From Rheinheimera soli (GTDB taxonomy: Bacteria > Pseudomonadota > Gammaproteobacteria > Enterobacterales > Alteromonadaceae), in assembly GCF_021290985.1 (NCBI RefSeq), contig NZ_JAJOYU010000003.1, positions 158,221 to 222,220 on the forward strand: DNA of 64,000 nt, given 5' to 3'. The notes beneath the pieces were generated by a model. That model was given only the letters and a program-made list of their open reading frames with translations, was not told where the DNA came from and made no database searches. Both the position numbers and the translations under genes were made by a program. This document shows positions 53,688 to 62,471 of this stretch, piece after piece. Within the stretch, counting starts at the first letter, position 1. Every line of letters starts with the position of its first letter.

Positions 53688-54086
53688 TTAACCACCTGCC
53701 CATTTATGTTTGTAACCCAGTTTGGTTAATTCCTGTTGCACCAGTTCGCGTTGATCACCCTGAATTTCAATGACGCCATCCTTGACCGAACCGCCACAAC
53801 CACACTTTTTCTTTAATAAAGCCGCTATTTCTGTCAGTTTTTCTGCGCTTTCAGCAAGGCCAGAAATAGTGATCACGGTTTTGCCATTGCGGCCTTTGGT
53901 TTCACGTTTTAACCGTGCATGACCATCCGTAAAACTTTGAACCACAGCTTTTTGCTGTTTGGGTTTGTCAATACGGCCTGACTCTGTACTGTAGACCAAA
54001 TCATCTGCTTTTGCTGCTGTTGCCGCTTCGGCAGGTCGCCCCAATTGTTGTTGCCAGTCGGCTAACGAGATTTTTTTGCCACTCAT
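53688..54086 (-). CDS. yciH: SUI1-family translation factor-like protein (YciH type)
   Basis: The 132-residue protein has an N-terminal flexible part and a C-terminal SUI1 domain like eukaryotic eIF1: KTVITISGLAESAEKLTEIAALLKKKCGCGGSVKDGVIEIQGDQ (read in parts), ending ELTKLGYKHKWAGG. E. coli YciH acts at initiation, discriminating against aberrant initiation complexes. The start at 54086 gives the usual MSGKK-type N-terminus; an upstream in-frame start at 54146 would add hydrophobic residues and lacks support. It is the last gene before the intergenic element at 54151. Confidence 0.85.
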   Translation of the reverse strand: MSGKKISLADWQQQLGRPAEAATAAKADDLVYSTESGRIDKPKQQKAVVQSFTDGHARLKRETKGRNGKTVITISGLAESAEKLTEIAALLKKKCGCGGSVKDGVIEIQGDQRELVQQELTKLGYKHKWAGG

Positions 54087-54150
54087 AAAACAATCTGTGT
54101 AAGTCGTCAGAAAGCGCACGATAAACAACTTAATAATAAACAGCAAGCGC

Positions 54151-54278
54151 TATCCCCGTCGTTCTTGAAGACGCTGCTTTGTTACCTGCGCGCTCTCGCC
54201 CAAGTCACATAGTGGCCTATGCTCCTTGGGTCTCGATCTCTTGTCGCCTTGCCGCAACTCCAATTACTTAGGGTATAA
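54151..54278 (-). repeat. 128-bp copy of the TTATACCC element (reverse orientation)
   Basis: Read on the minus strand it begins TTATACCCTAAGTAATTGG and ends GACGGGGATA. It shares ordered blocks with the copy at 27452, including GGAGCATAG, AACAAAGC and CTTCAAG. It fills most of the gap between yciH and the GAF-like gene. Confidence 0.65.
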
Positions 54279-54351
54279 AAATAAGGAGGTAAAAAAAGCC
54301 ATTGGCAAATAAAAGGCTTCTGGTAAACTACGGTCAATTTTAGAAATCTGG

Positions 54352-55041
54352 ATGGCTGAAGTGTCTATTACCTTATATCTGGAACAGTCTGGGTTAGCGG
54401 CCGTATTGCAAGGGCAAGAAACGGCTATAGAGCAGGCAGTTACCGCATTAAAAAACCAACTTTCTATCGCAGCGGCTCCTGCTGTCACCTGGTCTTATCA
54501 GGTGCCTGAATTAGGCGAAGGTGGGGCTTGTTCGTTGTTTGGCCAATTGGCTGATGAACCTTATGATCTGGCCGCCACTATAGGCCAAAGTGAAGTAACA
54601 GCTGCGGCTCTAGCTCAGCTCACTGCGGTGGTGCAGAACTATCAGCAAACTAATGACAGTGACTGGTTTGGTATTTACCAAAAACGTCAGAACCCTCAAG
54701 GTGAAACCGTACTGGTGAAGCTGGCCTATTTTGGAGCTGCTTCCCGTGCTGAGTTTCCTTTAACGGTTGAATTTGCAGCCATCAGTAATAACAGTACTGT
54801 TGGGCTTACTGGCAAAGCCAAAGTGATTAACGACGTTACGGCGTATTTAACTGCAGGTGGTGAATATTACACCTGCGATCCGAAGGTTTTATCCGAAGCT
54901 TGTTTGCCTTTATTTAACGGCAAAGGTGAACTGGCAGGTATTATTGACGCTGAGGCCTTTAAACGTCAGGCCTACCATACAGAAGCGCTGATCCGCTTAG
55001 TCGCCATTTGTCTTGTGCTGCCGGGTCTGCTGCCCGCATGA
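54352..55041 (+). CDS. GAF-like domain protein
   Basis: The 229-residue protein has no signal peptide but ends in a hydrophobic segment (LIRLVAICLVLPGLLPA). The middle and C-terminal parts, GEYYTCDPKVLSEACLPLFNGKGELAGIIDAEAF, look like a GAF domain of the kind found in free methionine sulfoxide reductase, though the catalytic cysteine pattern cannot be verified; Cys residues occur at TCD and EACLP. It lies ahead of tyrB on the same strand with a 52-base gap. Function is not established. Confidence 0.6.
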   Translation: MAEVSITLYLEQSGLAAVLQGQETAIEQAVTALKNQLSIAAAPAVTWSYQVPELGEGGACSLFGQLADEPYDLAATIGQSEVTAAALAQLTAVVQNYQQTNDSDWFGIYQKRQNPQGETVLVKLAYFGAASRAEFPLTVEFAAISNNSTVGLTGKAKVINDVTAYLTAGGEYYTCDPKVLSEACLPLFNGKGELAGIIDAEAFKRQAYHTEALIRLVAICLVLPGLLPA

Positions 55042-55093
55042 TAAGATGAAACCGAATTGATTCATTAACACCGCAAACTAACAGGTAATTACT

Positions 55094-56287
55094 ATGTTTT
55101 CGCACTTACAGCCAACCCCTATCGATCCAATTTTAGGTTTAATGGCCGCTTATAAAGAAGATCCAAATCCATTGAAAGTGGACCTTGGGGTGGGTGTCTA
55201 CAAAGACGAGCAAGGCCATACGGCTGTGCTGGATTGTGTGAAAAAAGCCGAAGCGCTGCGTTTAAAAAACGAAGACAGTAAAACCTATATTGGTATGGCA
55301 GGTGATTTATCTTTTAACAGCCATATTGAAAAACTGGCCTTTGGTCAGCACAAAGTACTGTTATCAGGCCGTGTCACTACAGCTCATACTCCAGGTGGCA
55401 CAGGTGCTTTACGGGTGGCTGCTGAATTTATTAAAAAAGCCAATCCGGACGCTACAGTCTGGGTGACTAACCCAACCTGGGCCAACCATATCTCCTTGTT
55501 TCAGGCCGCTGGTTTGAAAGTAAAAGAATATGCTTACTACGACTGGGATACGAAAGGCTTAAAGTTCGACGCCATGCTGACTGAACTGGCACAAGTTCCT
55601 GCTGGTGATGTGGTGCTGGTGCACGCCTGTTGCCATAACCCAAGTGGTATGGATTTAAACTTTGATCAGTGGAAACAATTTGCTGACCTAGCCAAAGAAA
55701 AAGGTTTTACCCCGCTGGTTGACATGGCGTATCAGGGTTTTGGTTTAGGTCTGGATGAAGACACTCAGGGCTTACGCTATTTAGCGGATCAAGTAGAAGA
55801 GATGATCCTGTGCAGCTCCTGCTCAAAAAACTTTGGTTTATACCGTGAGCGTATTGGTGCCTGTAGCATAGTGGCAGCAGACAGCAAAACGGCAGACATA
55901 GCTAAATCTGTGCTGCTGAGTGTAGTGCGCAGTATTTATTCTATGCCGCCTGCCCATGGCGCAATTATTGTCAGTCATATTCTGGATAGCCAGGAATTAA
56001 CGGCGTTGTGGCATCAGGAATTGGCTGTGATGCGCAATCGTATCAATGACTACCGTCAGTTGATCATCGACAAATTTGCCGCTGAAGGCATCACACAGGA
56101 TTTCAGCTTTATCACTAAACAACACGGTATGTTCTCATTCCTTGGCATTAACAAGGAGCAGATTGAACGTCTGCGTAAGGACTACAGCATCTATATGGTC
56201 GGCTCAAGTCGCGTCAGTATTGCGGGTTTAAATCACAGCAATATTGATTACTTCGCTAAAGCCATGGCGCAGGTGTTAAAAGGTTAA
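55094..56287 (+). CDS. tyrB: Aromatic/aspartate aminotransferase (class I, PLP)
   Basis: The 397-residue enzyme belongs to the AspC/TyrB group of fold type I aminotransferases, which transfer the amino group between glutamate and 2-oxo acids. Family features are NPLKVDLGVGVYKDEQG near the start, HACCHNPSGMDL near 180, the PLP lysine in CSSCSKNFGLYRERIG near 240, and SRVSIAGLN with the substrate-binding arginine near the end. The sequence alone does not clearly separate aspartate from aromatic preference; the window's aromatic genes make tyrB the better guess. ATG follows ACAGGTAATT. A terminator follows. Confidence 0.85.
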   Translation: MFSHLQPTPIDPILGLMAAYKEDPNPLKVDLGVGVYKDEQGHTAVLDCVKKAEALRLKNEDSKTYIGMAGDLSFNSHIEKLAFGQHKVLLSGRVTTAHTPGGTGALRVAAEFIKKANPDATVWVTNPTWANHISLFQAAGLKVKEYAYYDWDTKGLKFDAMLTELAQVPAGDVVLVHACCHNPSGMDLNFDQWKQFADLAKEKGFTPLVDMAYQGFGLGLDEDTQGLRYLADQVEEMILCSSCSKNFGLYRERIGACSIVAADSKTADIAKSVLLSVVRSIYSMPPAHGAIIVSHILDSQELTALWHQELAVMRNRINDYRQLIIDKFAAEGITQDFSFITKQHGMFSFLGINKEQIERLRKDYSIYMVGSSRVSIAGLNHSNIDYFAKAMAQVLKG

Positions 56288-56307
56288 TAGCTAAACCTGC
56301 ATACAGA

Positions 56308-56331
56308 GGGCGGCGATAGCTGCCCTTTTTT
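56308..56331 (+). terminator. Terminator of tyrB
   Basis: GGGCGGC (56308-56314) pairs with GCTGCCC (56319-56325), with one G-U, around GATA, followed by six T. Confidence 0.8.
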
Positions 56332-56432
56332 ATTGCGTAAAAAATCAGCTGTTGTCAGGAAAGCTCAGGATAACTAAGCTAGGATAGACAAAGTGTTGTA
56401 TGCAAAGTGATCTGTCAAGCTGGAGTTAGGCT

Positions 56433-57176
56433 GTGAGAAAAAGCTTAGTGGTTGTTTTGTTGTGTTTATTTTTCACCTTCACTGCACATGCTGATGGTTC
56501 TGCGCTGAGAGTAGTGACTGAATTATCGCCCCCTCATCAGACAATCAAAGAGGGTAAAGTAGATGGGCTTAGCACTCAGATTATAGAAGCGACGCTAAAA
56601 CAAGCCGGACTACAAAGCCGTATTGAGGTTTATCCCTGGGCCAGAGCTTTTTATATCGCCAGCTCCACACCCAATGTACTGATTTACAATATGGCCAGAA
56701 CACCGGAGCGGGAAAACGAGTTCCATTGGATTGGCCCTGTGGCTAAATATCGATTTGGGTTAGTGCGGTTAACGGATCGTACTGACTTAAGCCCAAACCA
56801 TATCAAAGATTTAGGTTCTGCTGTTATCGCAGTGCAACGAGCTGATTTTTCGGGGCAATGGCTTAAACAGCAAGGCATGAAAGAAGGCAAAGAACTGCAG
56901 TTGTCGGCTGATATTCTGGAGTCCTGGCGTTTACTGCTCAAAGGCAAAGTGGACTACGTGATCGATGATCAAGCGGCTTTGCCTTCCATGGAACAACAGT
57001 TAGCTCTGCCTGCAGGCATCACCACTTTTGTATTGGCTATTCCGCAACTTGAGCAACAAACCTACCTGGCCGCCAGCAAAAACAGTGACGCAGAGCTTGT
57101 GAAGAAACTGCAGCAAGCCCATCTTGAAGTGCAAAAAACTCAGCTGTATCAGGACGTGATGACAGGGCGTTTTTAA
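56433..57176 (+). CDS. Periplasmic solute-binding-like protein, orphan
   Basis: The 247-residue protein has a signal peptide (MRKSLVVVLLCLFFTFTAHA) and the fold signature of type 3 extracellular solute-binding proteins: LRVVTELSPPHQTIKEGKVDGLS, then QIIEATLKQAGLQSRIEVYPWARAF and MARTPERENEFHWIGPV. This branch is common as stand-alone proteins in Alteromonadales. No transporter gene is adjacent. GTG is the start, with GGAG 7 bases upstream. Convergent with fldB. Confidence 0.78.
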   Translation: MRKSLVVVLLCLFFTFTAHADGSALRVVTELSPPHQTIKEGKVDGLSTQIIEATLKQAGLQSRIEVYPWARAFYIASSTPNVLIYNMARTPERENEFHWIGPVAKYRFGLVRLTDRTDLSPNHIKDLGSAVIAVQRADFSGQWLKQQGMKEGKELQLSADILESWRLLLKGKVDYVIDDQAALPSMEQQLALPAGITTFVLAIPQLEQQTYLAASKNSDAELVKKLQQAHLEVQKTQLYQDVMTGRF

Positions 57177-57187
57177 ACATCCCGATG

Positions 57188-57724
57188 TTACAGGGCTATC
57201 AGCTCATTCATCAGTTGAGTCAGCCACTGATCCAAGCGCTGATCGGTTAAATCGTATTGATTCTCTTCATCCAAAGCTAAGCCATAAAACCATTCATTGT
57301 CAGGCGTGACTGCTTTGGAGGCAATAAAGTCATAACCTTCAGTCGGCCAGAAACCAATGCGAATACAGTCTTGTGGCGCTATGGCCTGATGCAGCATACC
57401 TACAGCATCCTGGAACCACTCGGCGTAGCCCAGTTGATCGCCCATGCCATAAATAGCCACAATTTTGCCGCTTAAATCCACTTCAACGATATCATCCCAA
57501 TGGACTTCCCAGTCTTCCTGCAGTTCGCCAAAGTCCCAGGTTGAAATACCTAAAATAAGCAGATCATAGTCAGCCATCAGTGCGAGAGGCTGATCTTTAA
57601 TATTGTGAAGTGTTACACTGCTGCCATCCGGCAGGCTTGGGTCAGCACTTAATAGTGTCTGAATTTTTTCCGCCACTATTTGGGTGTAGCAGGTGGTGGA
57701 GCCGTAAAAAAGACCAATTTTCAT
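57188..57724 (-). CDS. fldB: Flavodoxin 2
   Basis: Flavodoxins carry FMN and one or two electrons. The 178-residue protein has the phosphate-binding loop YGSTTCYT (in MKIGLFYGSTTCYTQ), then LLILGISTWDFGELQEDWE, which shields the FMN ring, and YGMGDQLGYAEWFQDAVGML. Location divergent from xerD equals E. coli fldB, which favours FldB over FldA. The start ATG at 57724 gives the usual N-terminus; longer frames are unsupported. Confidence 0.92.
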   Translation of the reverse strand: MKIGLFYGSTTCYTQIVAEKIQTLLSADPSLPDGSSVTLHNIKDQPLALMADYDLLILGISTWDFGELQEDWEVHWDDIVEVDLSGKIVAIYGMGDQLGYAEWFQDAVGMLHQAIAPQDCIRIGFWPTEGYDFIASKAVTPDNEWFYGLALDEENQYDLTDQRLDQWLTQLMNELIAL

Positions 57725-57817
57725 CTGGCGGGACTCAACATTTTCTGTGGGCGGCAGTGTAGCAGAACAGCGCAAACCAACAAAGCCAGACAAGGTAAAT
57801 TAACCAGGGAGCAGCAA

Positions 57818-58723
57818 GTGGCAGCAGTGTTGGCCATCTCAGAGCAACAGCTTATTAAAGCCTTTTTAGACCAGCTTTGGCTGGATAAAGGCGTCAGCGA
57901 GCATACGCTAAGTGCTTACGGTACAGATCTGACTAAATTCGCGTTATTTTTGCAGCAACAGGGCCAGCAACTGACGGCTGTGGATCAAATGCTGCTGAAT
58001 AGCTATTTGGCGTTTCGGGTGGACCAGGGTTTTAGTCCACGCAGCACCTCCAGAACCTTAAGCAGTTTGCGACGTTTTTATCGTCATCTGCATAAAACCC
58101 GGCAAATCACCGAAAACCCGCTGTCGGACGTATTTAACCCCAAAATTGGCCGCTCTTTGCCTAAAACTTTATCCGAGCAGGATGTGGATTTATTGCTGTC
58201 AGGTCCAGATGTCAGTGATTTAATTCAGTTTCGCGATAAAGTGATGTTAGAAATTCTGTATGCGGCCGGTCTTCGAGTCTCGGAGCTGGTAGGTTTAACC
58301 TTACAGCAAATAAATCTGCGCCAGGGTTTGGTCAGGGTGACAGGCAAAGGTAAAAAAGAACGGCTGGTGCCTTTGGGGGAAACCGCAGTGGAATGGCTGG
58401 ATAATTACCTGAAGCAAGGCCGTGCTTTGTTGCTTGATGGCCAGAGTGATGTGGTGTTTCCAAGCAACAGAGGCCAACAAATGACCCGACAAACTTTCTG
58501 GCACCGAATTAAGTTTTATGCCAAAGTGGCGGGCATTAGTGCAGAGTTGTCACCGCATACGGTACGGCATGCTTTTGCCACACATTTATTGAATCATGGT
58601 GCAGATTTGAGGGTCGTACAGCTGTTATTAGGGCATAGCGATTTATCGACCACCCAAATTTATACTCATGTGGCGCAAGCGCGTTTGCAAAGTTTACATC
58701 AACAACATCATCCCAGAGGCTAG
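57818..58723 (+). CDS. xerD: Tyrosine recombinase XerD
   Basis: XerD with XerC resolves chromosome dimers at dif, driven by FtsK. The 301-residue protein has the N-terminal SAM-like core-binding domain (KAFLDQLWLDKGVSEHTLSAYGTDL, in parts) and the catalytic domain with RVSELVGL (first Arg), HTVRHAFATHLLNHG (HxxR), GHSDLSTTQIYTH (His and the Tyr nucleophile). GTG at 57818 is chosen for GGGAG 6 bases upstream and the standard length; earlier starts extend into fldB. dsbC follows after 21 bases. Confidence 0.94.
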   Translation: MAAVLAISEQQLIKAFLDQLWLDKGVSEHTLSAYGTDLTKFALFLQQQGQQLTAVDQMLLNSYLAFRVDQGFSPRSTSRTLSSLRRFYRHLHKTRQITENPLSDVFNPKIGRSLPKTLSEQDVDLLLSGPDVSDLIQFRDKVMLEILYAAGLRVSELVGLTLQQINLRQGLVRVTGKGKKERLVPLGETAVEWLDNYLKQGRALLLDGQSDVVFPSNRGQQMTRQTFWHRIKFYAKVAGISAELSPHTVRHAFATHLLNHGADLRVVQLLLGHSDLSTTQIYTHVAQARLQSLHQQHHPRG

Positions 58724-58744
58724 CTTTGGGTGCAGGAAATACAG

Positions 58745-59452
58745 ATGAAGAAGTTTAGCTATCTCGCCGTTATGGCAACCTTTTTAAGTACTGGTTTAAC
58801 AGCTCAGGAGACTTTACCTGAAGTGAACAAAGCCTTTTCAGATATTGGTTTAAACGTAAAAGCAGTGGCAGATTCGGCAGTGCCTGGCATGCTACAAGTG
58901 CATACAGACAAAGGTTTATTCTTTATTTCGGACAATCAACAGTATTTGTTTGAAGGCAATATTTACGATTTAAAAAATAAAAAACTGGTGAATGAAGACA
59001 TTCTGAAAGATATCCGTAAAGCGGGCGTCAAAGAATATACCGACTCAGCAATTGAGTTTAAAGCTGCTGATGAAAAATACGTGGTGCATGTGTTTACTGA
59101 CACCAGTTGCGGTTATTGCCGTAAGTTACATAACGAAATGGCCGACCTGAACAAAGCTGGTATTACAGTGCGTTATCTGGCGTTCCCGCGCGGTGGCGTG
59201 CAGTCTGCAACTTTTGATGAACTGCAATCTATCTGGTGTGCAAAAGACACTCAGCAGGCGATGACAGACGGTAAAGCCGGTAAAGCGGTAAAGCAGGCAA
59301 GTTGCAAGAACACTGTGGCTCAGCAATATGAGTTAGGCCAAAGTTTTGGTATCACTGGCACTCCGGCACTTATTTTACCTGATGGCCGTTTAATTCCTGG
59401 CTATCAACCAGCAGCCGCTTTAGCCGCTGCCTTGAGCCAAAATGCGCCATAA
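58745..59452 (+). CDS. dsbC: Thiol:disulfide interchange protein DsbC
   Basis: DsbC is a periplasmic disulfide isomerase kept reduced by DsbD. The 235-residue protein has a signal peptide (residues 1-19, ending LTAQ), a small N-terminal dimerisation domain, and a thioredoxin-like domain with active site CGYC in FTDTSCGYCRKLHNEM and cis-proline loop GTPALILPDG. Cys pairs at WCAKD and ASCKN match the second disulfide of E. coli DsbC. The ATG at 58745 has CAGGA 8 bases upstream. Confidence 0.94.
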   Translation: MKKFSYLAVMATFLSTGLTAQETLPEVNKAFSDIGLNVKAVADSAVPGMLQVHTDKGLFFISDNQQYLFEGNIYDLKNKKLVNEDILKDIRKAGVKEYTDSAIEFKAADEKYVVHVFTDTSCGYCRKLHNEMADLNKAGITVRYLAFPRGGVQSATFDELQSIWCAKDTQQAMTDGKAGKAVKQASCKNTVAQQYELGQSFGITGTPALILPDGRLIPGYQPAAALAAALSQNAP

Positions 59453-59464
59453 GCAGGTTTCAGT

Positions 59465-61195
59465 TTGAGTATTATTAAAGCATTACAACGCCGGCCTGTG
59501 CCGGCTATTTCATCGGAACTCTCCCAATACCATCCGGTGATCCAGCGCATTTATGCCAGCCGTGGCATTGATAGCTCGCTGCAATTGGCGCGAGGTGCCG
59601 CTCAGTTACTGCCTTTTACTTTGCTCAAAGGTATTTCTGCTGCTGTGACCTTGTTGATTGAGGCGTTGCAGCAGCAACAGCATATTGTCATAGTCGGCGA
59701 TTTTGACGCCGATGGCGCCACCAGCACTGCTACTTTGCTGACGGGTTTAAAAAGCCTGGGCTTTAAGCATGTGGAGTATCTGGTGCCTAACCGTTTTGAA
59801 TACGGTTATGGTTTATCTGTCGAGATGGCAGAAATTGCAGTGGCTCAGGGCGCTCAATTGATAGTCACTGTCGATAATGGTATTTCAGCTATTGACGGTA
59901 TAGCGCTGGCGAAAAAAATGGGCGTCAAAGTGCTGGTCACAGACCACCATTTACCGGGCAACGAGCTGCCGGATGCTGACGCTATAGTCAATCCAAACCA
60001 ACCTGGTTGTGATTTCCCCAGTAAACAACTGGCTGGTGTCGGGGTAGCGTTTTATCTTTTGTTGGCGTTACGTGCCGAACTTCGTATTCAAGGTTATTTT
60101 ACGGAAACTCAGCCTGAACCTAATTTAGCGGATCTGTTGGATCTTGTGGCTTTAGGTACAGTGGCTGACGTAGTTCCGCTTGATACGAATAACAGAATTC
60201 TGGTGCATCAGGGCTTGCAGCGTATCCGTAGTGGCAAAGCCAGGCCAGGCATTCAGGCGCTTATTGATATTGCCAACCGTAAAGCGGAAAAGTTAACGGC
60301 GCAGGATTTTGGCTTTGCTTTAGCACCACGTTTAAATGCTGCCGGGCGTTTGGATGATATGGGCCTTGGCATTAGCTGTTTATTAGCGCCTGATTTACCC
60401 CGCGCCCGCATGTATGCGGCTGAACTCGATAGCTTAAACGTTGAACGCCGTGAAATAGAGCAGGGCATGCAGCAGGAAGCCCAGGCTTATCTGCAGCGGT
60501 TATCTTTCGCCTCTGAAGAGTTGCCTGATGCCTTATGTTTGTACCAAAGTGACTGGCATCAAGGCGTGATAGGTATACTGGCTGGCCGGATTAAAGAGCA
60601 ATACCACAGACCTGTGCTGGTGTTTGCCCAAGGCGACGAAGGCGAGCTGAAAGGTTCTGCCCGTTCTATCCCTGGACTGCATATCCGTGATTTATTAGAC
60701 GAAGTTTCTACCCAATACCCAGGCTTGATTAAGAAGTTTGGTGGCCATGCGATGGCGGCTGGTTTAACTATTGCCGAAGAGCGGTTTGAAACCTTTAAAC
60801 TGGCACTGAATTTTGTTGCGAAAAAGTACCTGACACCAGAGCTGCTCACTGCAGTGCTCTTTACAGACGGAGATTTGAGCAGTGATTGTTTGTCTGTACC
60901 TTTTGCTCAGCTGTTACAACAGGCTGGACCTTGGGGGCAGGCCTTCCCTGAGCCTGTGTTTGAGGGCGAGTTCATAATCCGCCAACAACGTCTGCTGGCG
61001 GATAAACACCTGAAGCTGATGCTGGAATCGAGCGATGGTAATCTGGTCGATGCCATCTGGTTTAATGCCGACAACAAAGCCTGGCCTGATGCCAACGTAA
61101 AAAAGATCCGCGTGGCTTATCAGCTGGATATCAACGACTACAGAGACCAACAATCGGTGCAATTGATTGTCCGGTTGATTGAAAAAATCGGTTAG
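59465..61195 (+). CDS. recJ: Single-strand DNA exonuclease RecJ
   Basis: RecJ degrades single-stranded DNA 5' to 3' in recombination and mismatch repair. The 576-residue protein has the DHH-family motifs VIVGDFDADGATSTAT (motif I), TVDNGIS (II), VLVTDHHLPG (III) and ALGTVADVVPL (IV), then a DHHA1 domain with KKFGGHAMAAGLTI and an OB-fold C-terminus. The start is TTG at 59465. It overlaps nothing and follows dsbC by 12 bases, as in E. coli (xerD-dsbC-recJ). Confidence 0.96.
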   Translation: MSIIKALQRRPVPAISSELSQYHPVIQRIYASRGIDSSLQLARGAAQLLPFTLLKGISAAVTLLIEALQQQQHIVIVGDFDADGATSTATLLTGLKSLGFKHVEYLVPNRFEYGYGLSVEMAEIAVAQGAQLIVTVDNGISAIDGIALAKKMGVKVLVTDHHLPGNELPDADAIVNPNQPGCDFPSKQLAGVGVAFYLLLALRAELRIQGYFTETQPEPNLADLLDLVALGTVADVVPLDTNNRILVHQGLQRIRSGKARPGIQALIDIANRKAEKLTAQDFGFALAPRLNAAGRLDDMGLGISCLLAPDLPRARMYAAELDSLNVERREIEQGMQQEAQAYLQRLSFASEELPDALCLYQSDWHQGVIGILAGRIKEQYHRPVLVFAQGDEGELKGSARSIPGLHIRDLLDEVSTQYPGLIKKFGGHAMAAGLTIAEERFETFKLALNFVAKKYLTPELLTAVLFTDGDLSSDCLSVPFAQLLQQAGPWGQAFPEPVFEGEFIIRQQRLLADKHLKLMLESSDGNLVDAIWFNADNKAWPDANVKKIRVAYQLDINDYRDQQSVQLIVRLIEKIG

Positions 61196-61208
61196 TTCCA
61201 TGCTAAAC

Positions 61209-61249
61209 GGATCCTGCACAGCTTTTGTTGAAAAGTCAGTGCAGGATCC
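61209..61249. repeat. Long hairpin between recJ and prfB
   Basis: GGATCCTGCAC (61209-61219) pairs perfectly with GTGCAGGATCC (61239-61249), and CTTTT/AAAAG pair inside around GTTG. No T-run follows, so it may be a Rho-dependent end or a stabilising element rather than an intrinsic terminator. Confidence 0.65.
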
Positions 61250-61304
61250 TGTTCAACTCTTTCAATAGAAAATCGTCGGGGTGGCTGCATGTCTGCTGAA
61301 ATAT

Positions 61305-61313
61305 TGCTACAAT
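61305..61313 (+). promoter_or_regulatory. Extended -10 promoter of prfB-lysS
   Basis: TGC immediately before TACAAT (61308-61313) gives an extended -10; the -35 is poor. It lies 33 bases ahead of the prfB ATG. Confidence 0.5.
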
Positions 61314-61345
61314 CGCCACCAATTTTTTTCTAAGCGCCTTAAATC

Positions 61346-62444
61346 ATGTTTGAAGTAAATCCGGTATACAACGCCATTAAAGATCTGACTGAACGCACTA
61401 ACGTGCTTCGGGGGTATCTTTGACTACGACGCCAAAAAAGAAAAGCTAGAAGAAGTCAGCCGTGAGCTGGAAGATTCTGCTGTCTGGAACAACCCCGAAA
61501 ATGCACAAGCATTAGGCAAAGAACGTTCAGCACTGGAACAGATTGTTGGCACCATCGACAAACTGGATCAGGGCCTGGAAGACGTAGCTGGCTTAGTGGA
61601 GCTGGCGGTTGAAGCCGAAGACGAAGATACTTTTAATGAAGCTCAGGCTGAACTGGCCGACTTAGAATTACAACTGGCTAAGCTGGAATTCCGTCGTATG
61701 TTCTCAGGCAAAAGCGATCAGAGCGATTGTTACCTGGATATTCAATCTGGTTCTGGTGGTACTGAAGCTCAGGACTGGGCCAGCATTTTAATGCGGATGT
61801 ATCTGCGTTGGGGTGAAGCCAAAGGCTTTAAACCTGAGTTGTACGAAGTGACAGACGGTGATGTGGCCGGTATTAAAGGCTGTACCATCAAATTCACTGG
61901 TGAATACGCTTATGGCTGGTTACGTACTGAAACTGGCGTACACCGTTTAGTCCGTAAAAGCCCCTTTGACTCAGGCAACCGTCGCCATACGTCTTTTGCG
62001 TCCGTTTTTGTGTCGCCTGAAGTTGATGACGATATTGAAATCGAGATCAACCCGGCCGACTTACGTATTGATACCTACCGTGCTTCAGGTGCTGGTGGTC
62101 AGCACGTCAACAGAACCGACTCTGCGGTACGTATTACTCACTTACCAACCAATATTGTGGTGCAGTGTCAGAATGACCGCTCACAGCATAAAAACCGTGA
62201 TAACGCTTATAAGCAGTTACGCGCCAAGTTGTATGAGTTTGAACTGCAAAAACAAAACGCCGAAAAACAAGCACTGGAAGACACCAAGTCGGATATCGGC
62301 TGGGGCAGTCAAATCCGCTCTTACGTGCTGGATGACTCGCGCATTAAAGACTTACGCACAGGCGTGGAAACCCGTAATACCCAGGCGGTATTGGACGGCG
62401 ATCTCGACAAATTTATTGAAGCCAGCTTAAAAGCCGGTTTGTAA
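61346..62444 (+). CDS. prfB: Peptide chain release factor 2, made by programmed +1 frameshift
   Basis: RF2 recognises UGA and UAA and releases the finished peptide. The ATG at 61346 begins 25 codons that end at an in-frame TGA (61421-61423); the rest of the protein continues in the +1 frame from 61422 to the stop at 62444, giving 365 residues, the E. coli length. The functional motifs are [15 protein letters not shown] (SPF, stop recognition) and [16 protein letters not shown] (GGQ, peptide release). The frameshift lets RF2 regulate its own level. lysS follows after 27 bases, as in E. coli. Confidence 0.97.
61408..61424 (+). other. Programmed +1 frameshift site of prfB
   Basis: The slip site is CTT TGA C at 61418-61424, where the ribosome moves forward one base to read GAC. 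A Shine-Dalgarno-like GGGGG (61410-61414) lies 3 bases upstream, at the spacing known to stimulate the shift. Confidence 0.97.
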
Positions 62445-62471
62445 TTTAGCTCACAAAATCAGGAACTTATC

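Noticed and set aside
61346..61423. prfB as a pseudogene or sequencing frameshift
   Set aside because: The break has all parts of the known programmed +1 site, and the downstream frame is intact.
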